From Tardiphaga sp. (GTDB lineage: Bacteria; Pseudomonadota; Alphaproteobacteria; Rhizobiales; Xanthobacteraceae): a DNA stretch of 13,444 bases. This document shows, one piece after another, positions 1 to 6,979 of this stretch. Where the stretch lies: NCBI GenBank assembly GCA_028290325.1, contig JAQGJY010000237.1, positions 1-13,444 on the forward strand. Reading direction: 5' to 3'. Within the stretch, counting starts at the first letter, position 1, and the number at the start of each line of letters is the position of its first letter. Made by a program: the position numbers and the translations under genes. The notes beneath the pieces were generated by a model. That model searched no databases. It was not told the origin of the DNA and worked only from the letters and a program-made list of their open reading frames with translations.

Positions 1-194
1 GTGAACGCCAGCGACGCCGCGCCGCGCGTCGCCGCGAAATCGCTTTGCACCGTCGGCAGCGCCACCACAACCGACCACATGCCGACGCTGCCGATCGACC
101 CGATCAGCAATGCGAGACCGAGCCGAAGCCACGCTTCACGCGAGTCGGGGAGGAAAATGCTCTTCGGAGCGTCAGAATCAGAATGATGTGCCAC
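1..194 (-). CDS. MFS transporter, N-terminal part (cut by window edge)
   Basis: Reading the minus strand from a GTG at 194-192 gives an open frame that runs off the window start. It begins VAHHSDSDAPKSIF, then an amphipathic stretch and one clear membrane segment (around LGLALLIGSIGSVGMWSVVV), followed by ALPTVQSDFAATRGAAS. This is the usual start of a major facilitator superfamily carrier: TM1, then a short periplasmic loop before TM2. Most of the protein lies outside the window, so the substrate cannot be inferred. The start is uncertain because no strong ribosome binding site precedes the GTG; an in-frame TTG lies at 230-228 and the frame closes at a TGA at 242-240. It is divergent from flhA and shares its intergenic region. 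Confidence 0.7.
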   Translation of the reverse strand, partial: MAHHSDSDAPKSIFLPDSREAWLRLGLALLIGSIGSVGMWSVVVALPTVQSDFAATRGAASLAF

Positions 195-295
195 AGCCCG
201 GAACTTCGTCGGAGCGGTCAGCGCGGTCAAGCGGCATCGTCAGCGCGGCCCTCATGCGAAAAGCACTGCACCATGTTGTCCCGAGGAACGGACCG

Positions 296-314
296 TTAAC
301 GCTTTCCTAACCAT
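296..314 (+). promoter_or_regulatory. Probable CtrA binding site upstream of flhA
   Basis: TTAA at 296-299, seven bases, then CTAA at 307-310 followed by CC. This matches the CtrA consensus TTAA-N7-TTAA at seven of eight fixed positions. The second half also reads CTAACCAT (307-314), one base from the CtrA half-site TTAACCAT. It lies 73 bases before the flhA start, and flagellar export genes are known CtrA targets in Caulobacter and relatives. The MFS gene on the other strand could share it. Confidence 0.6.
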
Positions 315-316
315 AC

Positions 317-358
317 ACCCGGCAAAACTTGCCGGGTGGGGACCCGCTTTTTTGCGGG
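317..358 (+). promoter_or_regulatory. Tandem hairpins upstream of flhA
   Basis: A perfect 9-bp inverted repeat (ACCCGGCAA 317-325, TTGCCGGGT 329-337, 3-base loop) is followed by CCCGC (343-347), six T, GCGGG (354-358). A third, competing stem, CGGGT (333-337) with ACCCG (342-346) and a GGGG loop, ends just before a C and six T and so resembles a short intrinsic terminator. It cannot form together with the other two. Whether all of this lies inside the flhA transcript depends on the unknown transcription start. Confidence 0.45.
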
Positions 359-386
359 CGTCACGGCGCGGCAGAAAGCGGACGAC

Positions 387-2519
387 ATGAGCGATGTGAC
401 GGGCGGCCCGATCGCGATCAAGACCGGCGGCATGCCCAGCCTGAGCGAGATCGGCACGATCCTGAAGCGCGGCGATCTGGCGCTGGCCTTTGGCGTCTTG
501 ACGATCCTCGTCGTGCTCATCATGCCGCTGCCGGCGCTGGTGCTGGATCTGTTTCTGGCGATCTCGATCACGCTGTCGATCCTGATCCTGATGACGGCGT
601 TGTTCATCCAGACGCCGCTGGAATTCTCGTCATTCCCGACCGTGCTGCTGATCTCGACGATGCTGCGGCTATCGCTCAACATGGCCTCGACGCGTTTGAT
701 CCTGTCGCATGGTCACGAGGGCGGCGCGGCCGCCGGCCACGTCATCGAAGCCTTCGGCAACTTCGTGATGGGCGGCAATTTCGTTATCGGCATCATCGTC
801 TTCTCGATTTTGGTGATCGTGAACTTCGTCGTCATCACCAAGGGCTCGGGGCGCATCGCGGAAGTCGCGGCGCGCTTCAGCCTCGACGCGATGCCGGGCA
901 AGCAGATGGCGGTGGATGCCGATCTCTCCGCCGGCCTGATCGACGAAGCCACCGCCAAAAAGCGCCGCAAGGATCTGGAGGACGAGAGCGGTTTCTTCGG
1001 CGCAATGGACGGCGCCTCGAAATTCGTGCGTGGCGACGCGATCGCCGGGCTGCTGATCGTCTTCATCAACATCATCGGCGGTATCATCATCGGCGTCGCC
1101 CAGCAGGGCCTCGGCTTCGCCGAAGCCGCGCGGACCTATACGCTGCTGACGGTCGGTGACGGCCTCGTCACGCAGGTGCCGGCGCTGATCGTTTCGACGG
1201 CGGCCGGCTTGCTGGTCTCCAAGGCGGGCGTCAGCGGCGCCGCGGACAAGGCGCTCATCAAACAGTTCTCGGGCTATCCGCAAGCGCTCGGCATGTCGGC
1301 CGGCGTCATGCTGCTGCTGGGCTTGCTGCCCGGCATTCCGATGATCCCGTTTCTGTTGCTGGGCGGCGGCGCGGCTTTCCTCGCCATCAACGCCCGCAAG
1401 CGCAACACCGCGACAAAGGCGGCTGACGCCAAGGCCGCGCTGGCGACCCCTGCCGCCGCCGCGGCCGCCAATGCCGCCGCCGACGAGCCGATCTCGGCCG
1501 CGCTCAAGATCGACGATCTGAAGATCGAACTGGGTTACGCGCTGCTGCCACTGGTCAACGGCCCCGACGGCACCGACCGCCTCACCGACCAGATCAAGGC
1601 GCTGCGGCGCTCGCTGGCGATCGAGATGGGCTTCGTGATGCCGGCGGTGCGAATCCTCGACAACGTCCAGATGGAAGCCAACACCTACATCATCAAAATC
1701 AAGGAAGTGGATGCCGGCACCGGGCGGATCTGGCCGAGCCAGTACATGGTCATGGACCCCAGCGGCATGCAGGTTGGCCTGCCCGGCACCCATACGACCG
1801 AGCCGACCTTCGGGCTGCCGGCAACCTGGGTCGACGGCGCGTTCAAGGAAGAGGCCTCGCTGAAGGGCTACACGGTGGTCGATGCCGCCACGGTGCTCTC
1901 GACGCACCTCACCGAGTTGTTGAAGAACAACCTGTCCGATCTGCTGTCCTACGGCGAAGTGCAGAAACTCCTGAAGGACCTGCCCAAGGAGCAGGGTGAA
2001 CTGGTCAAGGATATCGTGCCGGCCATGGTGACGGTGTCCGGCATTCAGCGCGTGCTGCAATTGCTGCTGGCTGAGCGCATCTCGATCCGCGACCTTTCGA
2101 CGATTCTCGAAGGCATCGCCGACGCCCTCGCCTTCTCGCGCAATCCGGCGACGATGGTCGAACATGTCCGCGCCCGCCTCGCCCGGCAAATCTGCGCTCA
2201 CAACACCTCGCACAACGGATACCTGCCGTTGATCGCGCTATCGGCGAAATGGGAGCAGGCCTTTGCCGAATCCATCATTGGCCAGGGTGACGAGCGCAGC
2301 CTCGCGATGCAGCCGTCGAAATTGTCGGAATTCATGAACGCGACCCGAGAGGCTTTCGAACAGGCCGCCCGCGAGGGCGAGGCGCCGGTGCTGGTGACGT
2401 CGGCTGCGATTCGACCGTTCGTGCGGTCCTTGGTCGAACGATTCCGCTCGCAGACCACGGTGCTGTCGCAGGCCGAAATTCATCCGCGCGCGCGCCTCAA
2501 GACCGTCGGAAGCGTCTGA
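387..2519 (+). CDS. flhA: Flagellar type III export gate protein FlhA
   Basis: FlhA is the largest integral-membrane part of the flagellar export gate; it uses the proton gradient and docks substrate-chaperone complexes. The 710-residue product has the usual length and order: membrane segments from about residue 31 on (31-50, 54-75, 130-150, 217-239, with more hydrophobic helices near 302-334), the FHIPEP family signature LRLSLNMASTRLIL at 93-106, and the conserved loop MDGASKFVRGDAIAG at 207-221. An Ala-rich linker (about 337-372) leads to a cytoplasmic domain reaching the C-terminus. I chose ATG 387 (MSDVTGGPIA); an in-frame GTG at 336 would add 17 residues coded by the upstream hairpin region. 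No strong ribosome binding site precedes 387. Likely CtrA-controlled. No flhB neighbour is visible. Confidence 0.95.
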   Translation: MSDVTGGPIAIKTGGMPSLSEIGTILKRGDLALAFGVLTILVVLIMPLPALVLDLFLAISITLSILILMTALFIQTPLEFSSFPTVLLISTMLRLSLNMASTRLILSHGHEGGAAAGHVIEAFGNFVMGGNFVIGIIVFSILVIVNFVVITKGSGRIAEVAARFSLDAMPGKQMAVDADLSAGLIDEATAKKRRKDLEDESGFFGAMDGASKFVRGDAIAGLLIVFINIIGGIIIGVAQQGLGFAEAARTYTLLTVGDGLVTQVPALIVSTAAGLLVSKAGVSGAADKALIKQFSGYPQALGMSAGVMLLLGLLPGIPMIPFLLLGGGAAFLAINARKRNTATKAADAKAALATPAAAAAANAAADEPISAALKIDDLKIELGYALLPLVNGPDGTDRLTDQIKALRRSLAIEMGFVMPAVRILDNVQMEANTYIIKIKEVDAGTGRIWPSQYMVMDPSGMQVGLPGTHTTEPTFGLPATWVDGAFKEEASLKGYTVVDAATVLSTHLTELLKNNLSDLLSYGEVQKLLKDLPKEQGELVKDIVPAMVTVSGIQRVLQLLLAERISIRDLSTILEGIADALAFSRNPATMVEHVRARLARQICAHNTSHNGYLPLIALSAKWEQAFAESIIGQGDERSLAMQPSKLSEFMNATREAFEQAAREGEAPVLVTSAAIRPFVRSLVERFRSQTTVLSQAEIHPRARLKTVGSV

Positions 2520-2717
2520 TTCCTCGCGTCGAGGCGCGCCGTTGCCGCTGCATTTTTGCCACAGCCAAACGGTTTAATCGAAACGGACGCGCGGCCGTGG
2601 CATATAGGCAGCATCCGGAACTATATCTAACCCGCTGTTATGATGCCCATATTCACGATTCTGCGATGCACGCTCGCGAAATGTCACGTCTTATCACTCA
2701 CTTGTGATGGCCCCTTT
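2520..2717. other. Intergenic region after flhA
   Basis: No supported gene. A short hairpin CCTCG-CGT-CGAGG (2522-2534) directly follows the flhA stop but has no T-run, so it is not a convincing terminator. A GGAAC at 2617-2621 lacks a CGTT at the spacing an EcfG promoter needs. Otherwise AT-richer non-coding sequence leading to the EcfG promoter. Confidence 0.5.
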
Positions 2718-2743
2718 GGAACTGAAATCGGAATCGCTACGTT
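2718..2743 (+). promoter_or_regulatory. EcfG-type general stress response promoter
   Basis: GGAAC at 2718-2722, a 17-base spacer (2723-2739), and CGTT at 2740-2743. This equals the consensus GGAAC-N16/17-CGTT recognised by the alphaproteobacterial general stress sigma factor EcfG (SigT, RpoE2). It points toward the small membrane protein at 2824 and predicts a leader of roughly 70-75 bases. Confidence 0.7.
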
Positions 2744-2823
2744 TCCTGTGCGTGATCTTTGAACCGGCCCTTTTTACGGGACGACTACTTTTCAAGGGTC
2801 GGGGCAGCGGGCAGGAGAAACAG

Positions 2824-3027
2824 ATGAACCATTCGATTTACAGTGCGGATCGAACCACCCACCTCAAGATCGTCGTGGTCGCGCTCGTGGCCGGCATCAT
2901 GGTGGCGGGCTTTGGCGTGTCGGCGCGTCTCAATGGAGATGACGGCAGCACGCAGCAGGTGGCTCGCGTGATCAAGGCCGATAAGCCGATCGCCATGACC
3001 AATTCATCGACCTCGGTGATCCGCTAA
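2824..3027 (+). CDS. Small single-pass membrane protein, unknown function
   Basis: A 67-residue product starting MNHSIYSADR. Residues about 15-34 (KIVVVALVAGIMVAGFGVSA) form one membrane segment or an uncleaved signal anchor; the rest is a short polar tail ending SSTSVIR. The start is fixed by a good ribosome binding site (AGGAG, six bases before ATG 2824). The frame stays open upstream to a GTG near 2704, but that longer form would overlap the EcfG promoter and is rejected. I recognise the pattern as a short protein common in Bradyrhizobium-type genomes, without a known role. The upstream GGAAC-N17-CGTT promoter suggests expression during general stress and stationary phase; a link to the envelope is inference only. 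Confidence 0.72.
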   Translation: MNHSIYSADRTTHLKIVVVALVAGIMVAGFGVSARLNGDDGSTQQVARVIKADKPIAMTNSSTSVIR

Positions 3028-3093
3028 TTTGGGATTTGGAATTCACGCGGCCGATTCTGCCCCGAATTGTCGCGTGATTTGAGAAGGCGTTTC

Positions 3094-3200
3094 GTCGGTA
3101 CCACTTTCCCCCAAGTGGCCTGACACTCGGAACGACCTTCGTGGACTGGACCTCAACCGACCAGACCAAGGAAAGCGCCCGCGCCCCACGGGCGCTTTTC
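3094..3200 (+). ncRNA. Candidate structured RNA or 3' UTR element ending in a terminator
   Basis: Between the small membrane gene and the terminator, GTCGGT (3094-3099) can pair with ACCGAC (3156-3161). That stem encloses a hairpin CCACTT-TCCCCC-AAGTGG (3101-3118) with a C-rich loop, and the intrinsic terminator at 3172-3198 follows. This fits a small RNA of about 110 nt, or a 3' UTR-derived RNA from the upstream mRNA. No convincing promoter is seen directly upstream. No known family was assigned. Confidence 0.3.
3172..3200 (+). terminator. Intrinsic terminator between convergent transcripts
   Basis: A 10-bp stem (AAAGCGCCCG 3172-3181, CGGGCGCTTT 3189-3198) with a 7-base loop, followed on the plus strand by T, C, TTGTTT. 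It ends the transcript of the small membrane gene. On the minus strand the trailing CTTTCCTT is weaker, but it may also stop the anti-sigma transcript arriving from the right. Confidence 0.75.
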
Positions 3201-3253
3201 TTGTTTAGGAGTTGCTTGTACGCGAGCAACGCCAACGGCGAACCTTGCTGTTA

Positions 3254-3268
3254 CGCGACGCTGTCGCG
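3254..3268 (-). repeat. Short inverted repeat after the anti-sigma stop codon
   Basis: CGCGAC (3254-3259), GCT, GTCGCG (3263-3268): a perfect 6-bp stem starting six bases beyond the anti-sigma stop. No T-run follows on the minus strand, so it may only protect the mRNA end. Confidence 0.35.
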
Positions 3269-3273
3269 CGGCG

Positions 3274-4215
3274 TCACTTCACCTGCGGAACGGTCTCGAT
3301 CAATTTGCCGGTGAAAACGATCGGACCGGTTGCCTGCCCGGTTGGCGAGCCGCCTTCGGGCTCGTCGGTCACGGCATAGGTGGCCTGATTGACCATGTCC
3401 GGCGCGTAGGATGCAAGGTCCGGTCGAATCGTGAAATCATGGCTGCCGATGACGCCGAGCGAGCGCGGCTTCTGCAACTTGTCCGACACGATCCATAGTT
3501 CGTAGCTGCGGCCGGGTTCGTTGGCGGCATTGACCTTGCGAACGGTGAAGTTCTTCGTGCCCGCATCGACGGTCAGGATGAAGGCCGGCGACGTCGCGTC
3601 TTTTTGTAACAAAGCGACATACTGCGCGGGCATCACGGACGCCGTCTGCGCGCTGGATGGCGCCTGCGCCGTCTGTTGCAACGGCTTCGGACGCACGCCC
3701 GTGGGCAGCAATTCCGGTCGATAGGCCTGCACCGCGATGAATGCGACGAGCACGGCGGCGATCGCCGACGTCGCGGTCGCGATCGCGCGCCAGCGACGCA
3801 GCTGCTGCGGAAAATTGATCACATTCGACGCCGTCGGCGCCACCGGCGCAGATTCGACGCCAGCCGCCGGCGCACCAGCGGGCGTGGTTTCGGTAACGGA
3901 AGGAGCCGGGTCGGACACCGCCTTGGCGGCGGCAATCATGTCGAGCGCGTCGTTCGGCGTCAGCGACAAGGCGAGTTGCGACTTTGGATCGGCGCTGATG
4001 GCAGCCTTGATCCGATCCCATACCTCCGCGCGCGGCTCGACCGCGCCGACCATTTGATTCAGCACGCCGAGCTGCCGCACCCAAGCGTCCACGACGTGCG
4101 CATAGTCCGCATCGGCGGCCATCATGGTCTCGACCTGACCGCGCTCCTCGGCACTCGCCGTGCCAAGCGCATATTCCGCCGCGAGCGCGATTTGGTCTTC
4201 GCTGTATGCCATCAT
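3274..4215 (-). CDS. Membrane-anchored anti-sigma factor, RskA type
   Basis: A 313-residue product. The N-terminal cytoplasmic domain (DQIALAAEYALGTASAEER, residues 8-25; VWDRIKAAI, 65-73) matches anti-sigma-K-type domains and lacks the His/Cys zinc motif. A Pro/Ala-rich linker (about 101-135) precedes one membrane helix (about 143-164). The C-terminal extracytoplasmic RskA domain includes NEPGRSYELWIVSD and PRSLGVIG. It should hold the adjacent ECF sigma factor inactive at the inner membrane until a signal, unknown here, releases it. ATG 4215 overlaps the sigma stop as ATGA, so translation is probably coupled and the two proteins made in near-equal amounts. A second ATG follows at once (4212). 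Upstream in-frame starts lie inside the sigma gene and are rejected. Confidence 0.85.
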   Translation of the reverse strand: MMAYSEDQIALAAEYALGTASAEERGQVETMMAADADYAHVVDAWVRQLGVLNQMVGAVEPRAEVWDRIKAAISADPKSQLALSLTPNDALDMIAAAKAVSDPAPSVTETTPAGAPAAGVESAPVAPTASNVINFPQQLRRWRAIATATSAIAAVLVAFIAVQAYRPELLPTGVRPKPLQQTAQAPSSAQTASVMPAQYVALLQKDATSPAFILTVDAGTKNFTVRKVNAANEPGRSYELWIVSDKLQKPRSLGVIGSHDFTIRPDLASYAPDMVNQATYAVTDEPEGGSPTGQATGPIVFTGKLIETVPQVK

Positions 4216-4760
4216 TTCAATCCCAGGCACTCTCGAACGTCCAGCATGCTGCGGCGCAGCCATGTCTTGACGGTGTTCACCGGCGTATCGAACTTCACCG
4301 CCAGTTGTTCGCGGCTCCATCCATTGTAATAGGCCAGCAGAACCAATTTCTGCCGTTCCGGCTCAAGGCGCCCCACGCATTCGAGCAGGCGTTTCAACTC
4401 TTCCGTCATCTCCCGCCGCGCCAGCGGATCCGGCGTATCGGCGGCCACGTCCATCGCGGCCGGCTCTTCTTCGATCGACACTTCGCCACGTTTGCGCACG
4501 ACATCGATGGCGCGGTTACGCGCGATCGACGCCATCCATGTAATCGGCGAAGCGAGGCCGGGATTAAACCGGCCGGCATTATTCCAAATCTTGACGTAGG
4601 CCTCCTGGACGACTTCTTCCGCGAGATCCTGTCGTCTTAATATACGGAGCACCACGCCGAAGAGTTTCGCACGCGTCGCCGCATAAAGGCGCTCGAACGC
4701 GGCTTCATCACGCTTCGCAACCGCAGCGATCAGCCAGACCAGCTCAGCCGGCGTCAGCAT
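4212..4760 (-). CDS. ECF-family RNA polymerase sigma factor
   Basis: A 182-residue product with only the two domains of extracytoplasmic-function sigma factors. Region 2 spans about residues 25-91, with DLAEEVVQEAYVKIW (45-59, core binding) and ITWMASIARNRAIDVVRKR (73-91, -10 recognition). Region 4 spans about 128-178, with helix-turn-helix WSREQLAVKFDTPVNTVKTW (148-167). It directs RNA polymerase to a small stress regulon that cannot be named from sequence. ATG 4760 has a GGGGA ribosome binding site about seven bases upstream. It is first in a two-gene operon with the RskA-type anti-sigma factor. It is not EcfG, since no PhyR or NepR gene is adjacent. Upstream on the minus strand a TATGAT (about 4816-4821) could be a -10 box, with no good -35. 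Confidence 0.9.
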   Translation of the reverse strand: MLTPAELVWLIAAVAKRDEAAFERLYAATRAKLFGVVLRILRRQDLAEEVVQEAYVKIWNNAGRFNPGLASPITWMASIARNRAIDVVRKRGEVSIEEEPAAMDVAADTPDPLARREMTEELKRLLECVGRLEPERQKLVLLAYYNGWSREQLAVKFDTPVNTVKTWLRRSMLDVRECLGLK

Positions 4761-4883
4761 TCAATGTCCCCAAACCCCTGATCGACCCCACCGCGCGGCC
4801 TATCCTTCTTGTCCTATCATATCCTGCATTGCCCATGTCTGCCATGTTGCCGGTGATCGCGGCTGTGGACCAAACGCTCGTCC

Positions 4884-4915
4884 AAACAAAAACCCGGACC
4901 TGACGGCCCGGGTTT
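4884..4915 (-). terminator. Intrinsic terminator after fliJ
   Basis: Arms AAACCCGG (4890-4897) and CCGGGTTT (4908-4915) form an 8-bp stem with a 10-base loop. On the minus strand it is followed by TTTGTTTGG. It lies 28 bases past the fliJ stop and separates the fliI-fliJ transcript from the sigma operon on the same strand. Confidence 0.75.
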
Positions 4916-4942
4916 GACTGTTTTCACGATGCGACGATGTCG

Positions 4943-5362
4943 TCAGGCGACAGCGCCGAGACCGCTGCGCATCAGGCCGATACTGTCGAGGTCAGCCTGC
5001 TCGCGCGCGCTTTCCTCGGCGCGGCTGCGGGCCTGATCGCGCTCGTCGAGCAGCTCGACCTTCTTGAGTTCCTCGAACGCATCCCCGAGCGCGCTTTTGG
5101 CGTCTTCGAGCTGGATGCGGAGTTCATCCGCCGAGCGCGTCAGGTTCTCGCGGCGCTGGATCGCCGCCTTGGCGTAGGTCGGATAAGCGAAATGCGTCGG
5201 ATCGTTGATGCCGGCGCGCTCCTGCTCGGTGTGAATCTCGCGTTCGAGATCGACCGACATGCGCTGGAAATCCGCGATCATGCCCTCGATCTGGGAGACC
5301 CGGCGGCGCTTCTCATCGACCTGAAATTTCTTCAGGCGGATCAGCGTGTCTCGTGACTTCAT
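4943..5362 (-). CDS. fliJ: Flagellar export protein FliJ
   Basis: FliJ is the small coiled-coil stalk of the FliI ATPase ring and links it to FlhA in the flagellar export apparatus. The 139-residue product begins MKSRDTLIRLKKFQVDEKRR and is almost wholly charged helix with heptad-like spacing (about residues 5-125), the usual size and character of FliJ. ATG 5362 has a GGGGAG ribosome binding site nine bases upstream. The frame stays open for 23 more codons (to 5431), but that extension is not FliJ-like and would take in the binding site. It follows fliI on the same strand after 112 bases and is closed by a terminator. FliJ sequences diverge, so the call rests on size, composition, N-terminal pattern and position after fliI. 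Confidence 0.88.
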   Translation of the reverse strand: MKSRDTLIRLKKFQVDEKRRRVSQIEGMIADFQRMSVDLEREIHTEQERAGINDPTHFAYPTYAKAAIQRRENLTRSADELRIQLEDAKSALGDAFEELKKVELLDERDQARSRAEESAREQADLDSIGLMRSGLGAVA

Positions 5363-5474
5363 CGACTCGTACTCCCCAGAAGTCCCCAACTTGCGTCTTG
5401 GGACAGGACCGGTATCCCGCAAAGGCCCCACCGGCTACTCAACTTATGCGTTCGCCGATGATGACCCCACAAAG

Positions 5475-6812
5475 TTAGCGTTCCGTTTCCAAATTACCTG
5501 GGATTTCAGAGAGTATTCGACTGAGCTGGGCATAACCCTCGGGCAAGCCGCAGACCTCGTCCTTGGCCTGACGCAGAAATGCTTCCAGCGGCTCGTTAAG
5601 TCGGATCGCCTCATCGACGCTGGGGCTTGATCCGGCGCGATAGGCGCCAAGCCGGATCAGTTCCTCCATGTCGGCATAGGTCGCCATGATCTGCCGGGCC
5701 CGCGTAATGACCGGCAGATAGGCCGGATCGCAGGATTTCGGCATGGTTCGCGACACCGACTTGAGGATGTTGATCGCCGGATAACGGCCGCGCTCGGCGA
5801 TCGATCGCTGCATCACGATGTGGCCGTCGAGAATACCGCGCACCGCATCGGCCACCGGCTCGTTGTGATCGTCGCCGTCGACCAGTACCGTGAAGATGCC
5901 GGTGATGGTGCCTTCATTGAGGCCCGGCCCGGCCCGCTCCAGCAGCTTCGGCAATTCGGTGAACACCGTCGGCGTATAGCCCTTCGCGGTCGGCGGCTCG
6001 CCGGCGGACAGGCCGATCTCACGCTGTGCCATCGCGAAACGGGTGACCGAATCCATCATGCACATGACGTCTTTGCCCTCGTCGCGGAAGAATTCCGCGA
6101 TCGACAGCGTGAGATAGGCGGCCTGCCGCCGCATCAGCGCCGGCTCGTCGGACGTGGCGATCACCACGACCGACCGCGCCAGGCCCTCCTCACCGAGATC
6201 GTCCTGCAAAAATTCCTGCACCTCGCGGCCACGCTCGCCGATCAGCCCGATCACCGACACGTCCGCATCGACGTTGCGCGCCAGCATTGACAGCAACACC
6301 GACTTACCAACGCCCGAGCCGGCGAAGATGCCCAAGCGCTGACCCCGACAGCACGTCAGGAAGGTATTCAAAGACCGGACGCCGAGATCGAGCGGCGGCC
6401 CGACGCGCCGGCGGGAATGCGCCGGCGGCGGCGCATTGCGATAGGGCACCGGCGACGGCCCGACCGGAAGCGGGCCCTTGCCGTCGATCGGCTCGCCCAT
6501 CGCGTTGATGACGCGGCCGAGCCAGGCCGGCGACGGCCGCACCTGCCCAGCGGAATTGGCGATCACGGCACGGCAGCCGCGCCGGACCCCGTCGAGGCCG
6601 GCGAAAGGCATCACCACCGCATGGTTACCGTTGAAGCCGATCACCTCGGCCGGAATCAATCGATCCTGCCCGGTTTCGATGACAATACGCGCCCCGACCG
6701 ACATCGCATGGATCGGCCCGGCGATCTCGACCATCAGCCCGCGCACGCCGACCACCCGGCCGTAGATGTTGACCGCGTCGAGGTCGGCGATCTGTTCGGC
6801 CAACGCCTTCAT
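5475..6812 (-). CDS. fliI: Flagellum-specific export ATPase FliI
   Basis: FliI is the hexameric ATPase on the cytoplasmic side of the flagellar export gate; it helps unload chaperone-bound substrates. The 445-residue product has a beta-barrel N-terminal domain (about 1-95) and an F1-beta-like core: Walker A AGSGVGKS (164-171), catalytic-Glu segment GERGRE (192-197), Walker B VMCMMD (249-254), and the alpha/beta family signature around PAINILKSVS. The C-terminus ends GNLETER. ATG 6812 is supported by the family-like start MKALAEQI, but its ribosome binding site is weak (GAAGG about 12 bases upstream); a 16-codon leader ORF overlaps it by ATGA and may supply ribosomes. Divergent from ctrA and followed by fliJ. 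CtrA control is likely from the shared upstream sites. Confidence 0.95.
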   Translation of the reverse strand: MKALAEQIADLDAVNIYGRVVGVRGLMVEIAGPIHAMSVGARIVIETGQDRLIPAEVIGFNGNHAVVMPFAGLDGVRRGCRAVIANSAGQVRPSPAWLGRVINAMGEPIDGKGPLPVGPSPVPYRNAPPPAHSRRRVGPPLDLGVRSLNTFLTCCRGQRLGIFAGSGVGKSVLLSMLARNVDADVSVIGLIGERGREVQEFLQDDLGEEGLARSVVVIATSDEPALMRRQAAYLTLSIAEFFRDEGKDVMCMMDSVTRFAMAQREIGLSAGEPPTAKGYTPTVFTELPKLLERAGPGLNEGTITGIFTVLVDGDDHNEPVADAVRGILDGHIVMQRSIAERGRYPAINILKSVSRTMPKSCDPAYLPVITRARQIMATYADMEELIRLGAYRAGSSPSVDEAIRLNEPLEAFLRQAKDEVCGLPEGYAQLSRILSEIPGNLETER

Positions 6813-6859
6813 TCGAAAACGGCCTTCACGCCGGCGCTTCGATAGAAACCCGCTTTCAT
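6809..6859 (-). CDS. Putative 16-residue leader peptide overlapping the fliI start
   Basis: From ATG at 6859-6857 the minus strand encodes MKAGFYRSAGVKAVFE and stops at TGA 6811-6809. The stop overlaps the fliI start codon as ATGA. AAGGG lies eight bases before its ATG, a better ribosome binding site than fliI's own. This is the typical geometry of translational coupling. It could also be chance: the frame is short and its conservation is unknown. The peptide shows no recognisable motif. Confidence 0.35.
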   Translation of the reverse strand: MKAGFYRSAGVKAVFE

Positions 6860-6898
6860 TGCGAAACCCTTAAGTTTCCGATCATCCAAATGCGATCC

Positions 6899-6915
6899 TT
6901 AACTTCGTGTTTACC
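6899..6915 (+). promoter_or_regulatory. Probable CtrA binding site between fliI and ctrA
   Basis: TTAA (6899-6902), seven bases, TTTA (6910-6913), CC: seven of eight fixed bases of the CtrA consensus. On the other strand it reads TAAA-N7-TTAA, so it could serve the divergent fliI and ctrA. A further TTAATCAT at 6923-6930 is one base from the CtrA half-site. Confidence 0.55.
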
Positions 6916-6931
6916 CGCATCGTTAATCATT

Positions 6932-6958
6932 GCGTCACTGTCTTGGTGACTGAGACGC
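6932..6958. repeat. Inverted repeat in the ctrA upstream region
   Basis: GTCAC (6934-6938) and GTGAC (6946-6950) flank seven bases. An outer pair GCGTC (6932-6936) and GACGC (6954-6958) overlaps it. This could be an operator beside the CtrA site; no named regulator is assigned. Confidence 0.3.
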
Positions 6959-6979
6959 TCGCCATCAGAATGAAGGTGC

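Noticed and set aside
329..1159. A 276-codon plus-strand frame overlapping flhA
   Set aside because: It is an out-of-frame shadow of flhA, rich in Arg/Asp/His, without any recognisable domain.
1440..1500. GCC-rich repeat inside flhA
   Set aside because: It encodes the Ala-rich linker between the membrane and cytoplasmic domains; linker composition explains it.
669..2213. A 514-codon open frame on the minus strand
   Set aside because: It is antisense to flhA; its product is low-complexity Arg/Asp/Gly/Gln-rich and has no family look. Such frames are common opposite high-GC genes.
2617..2641. A second possible EcfG promoter (GGAAC at 2617)
   Set aside because: No CGTT occurs at 16 or 17 bases spacing; the sequence there is TTAT or TATG.
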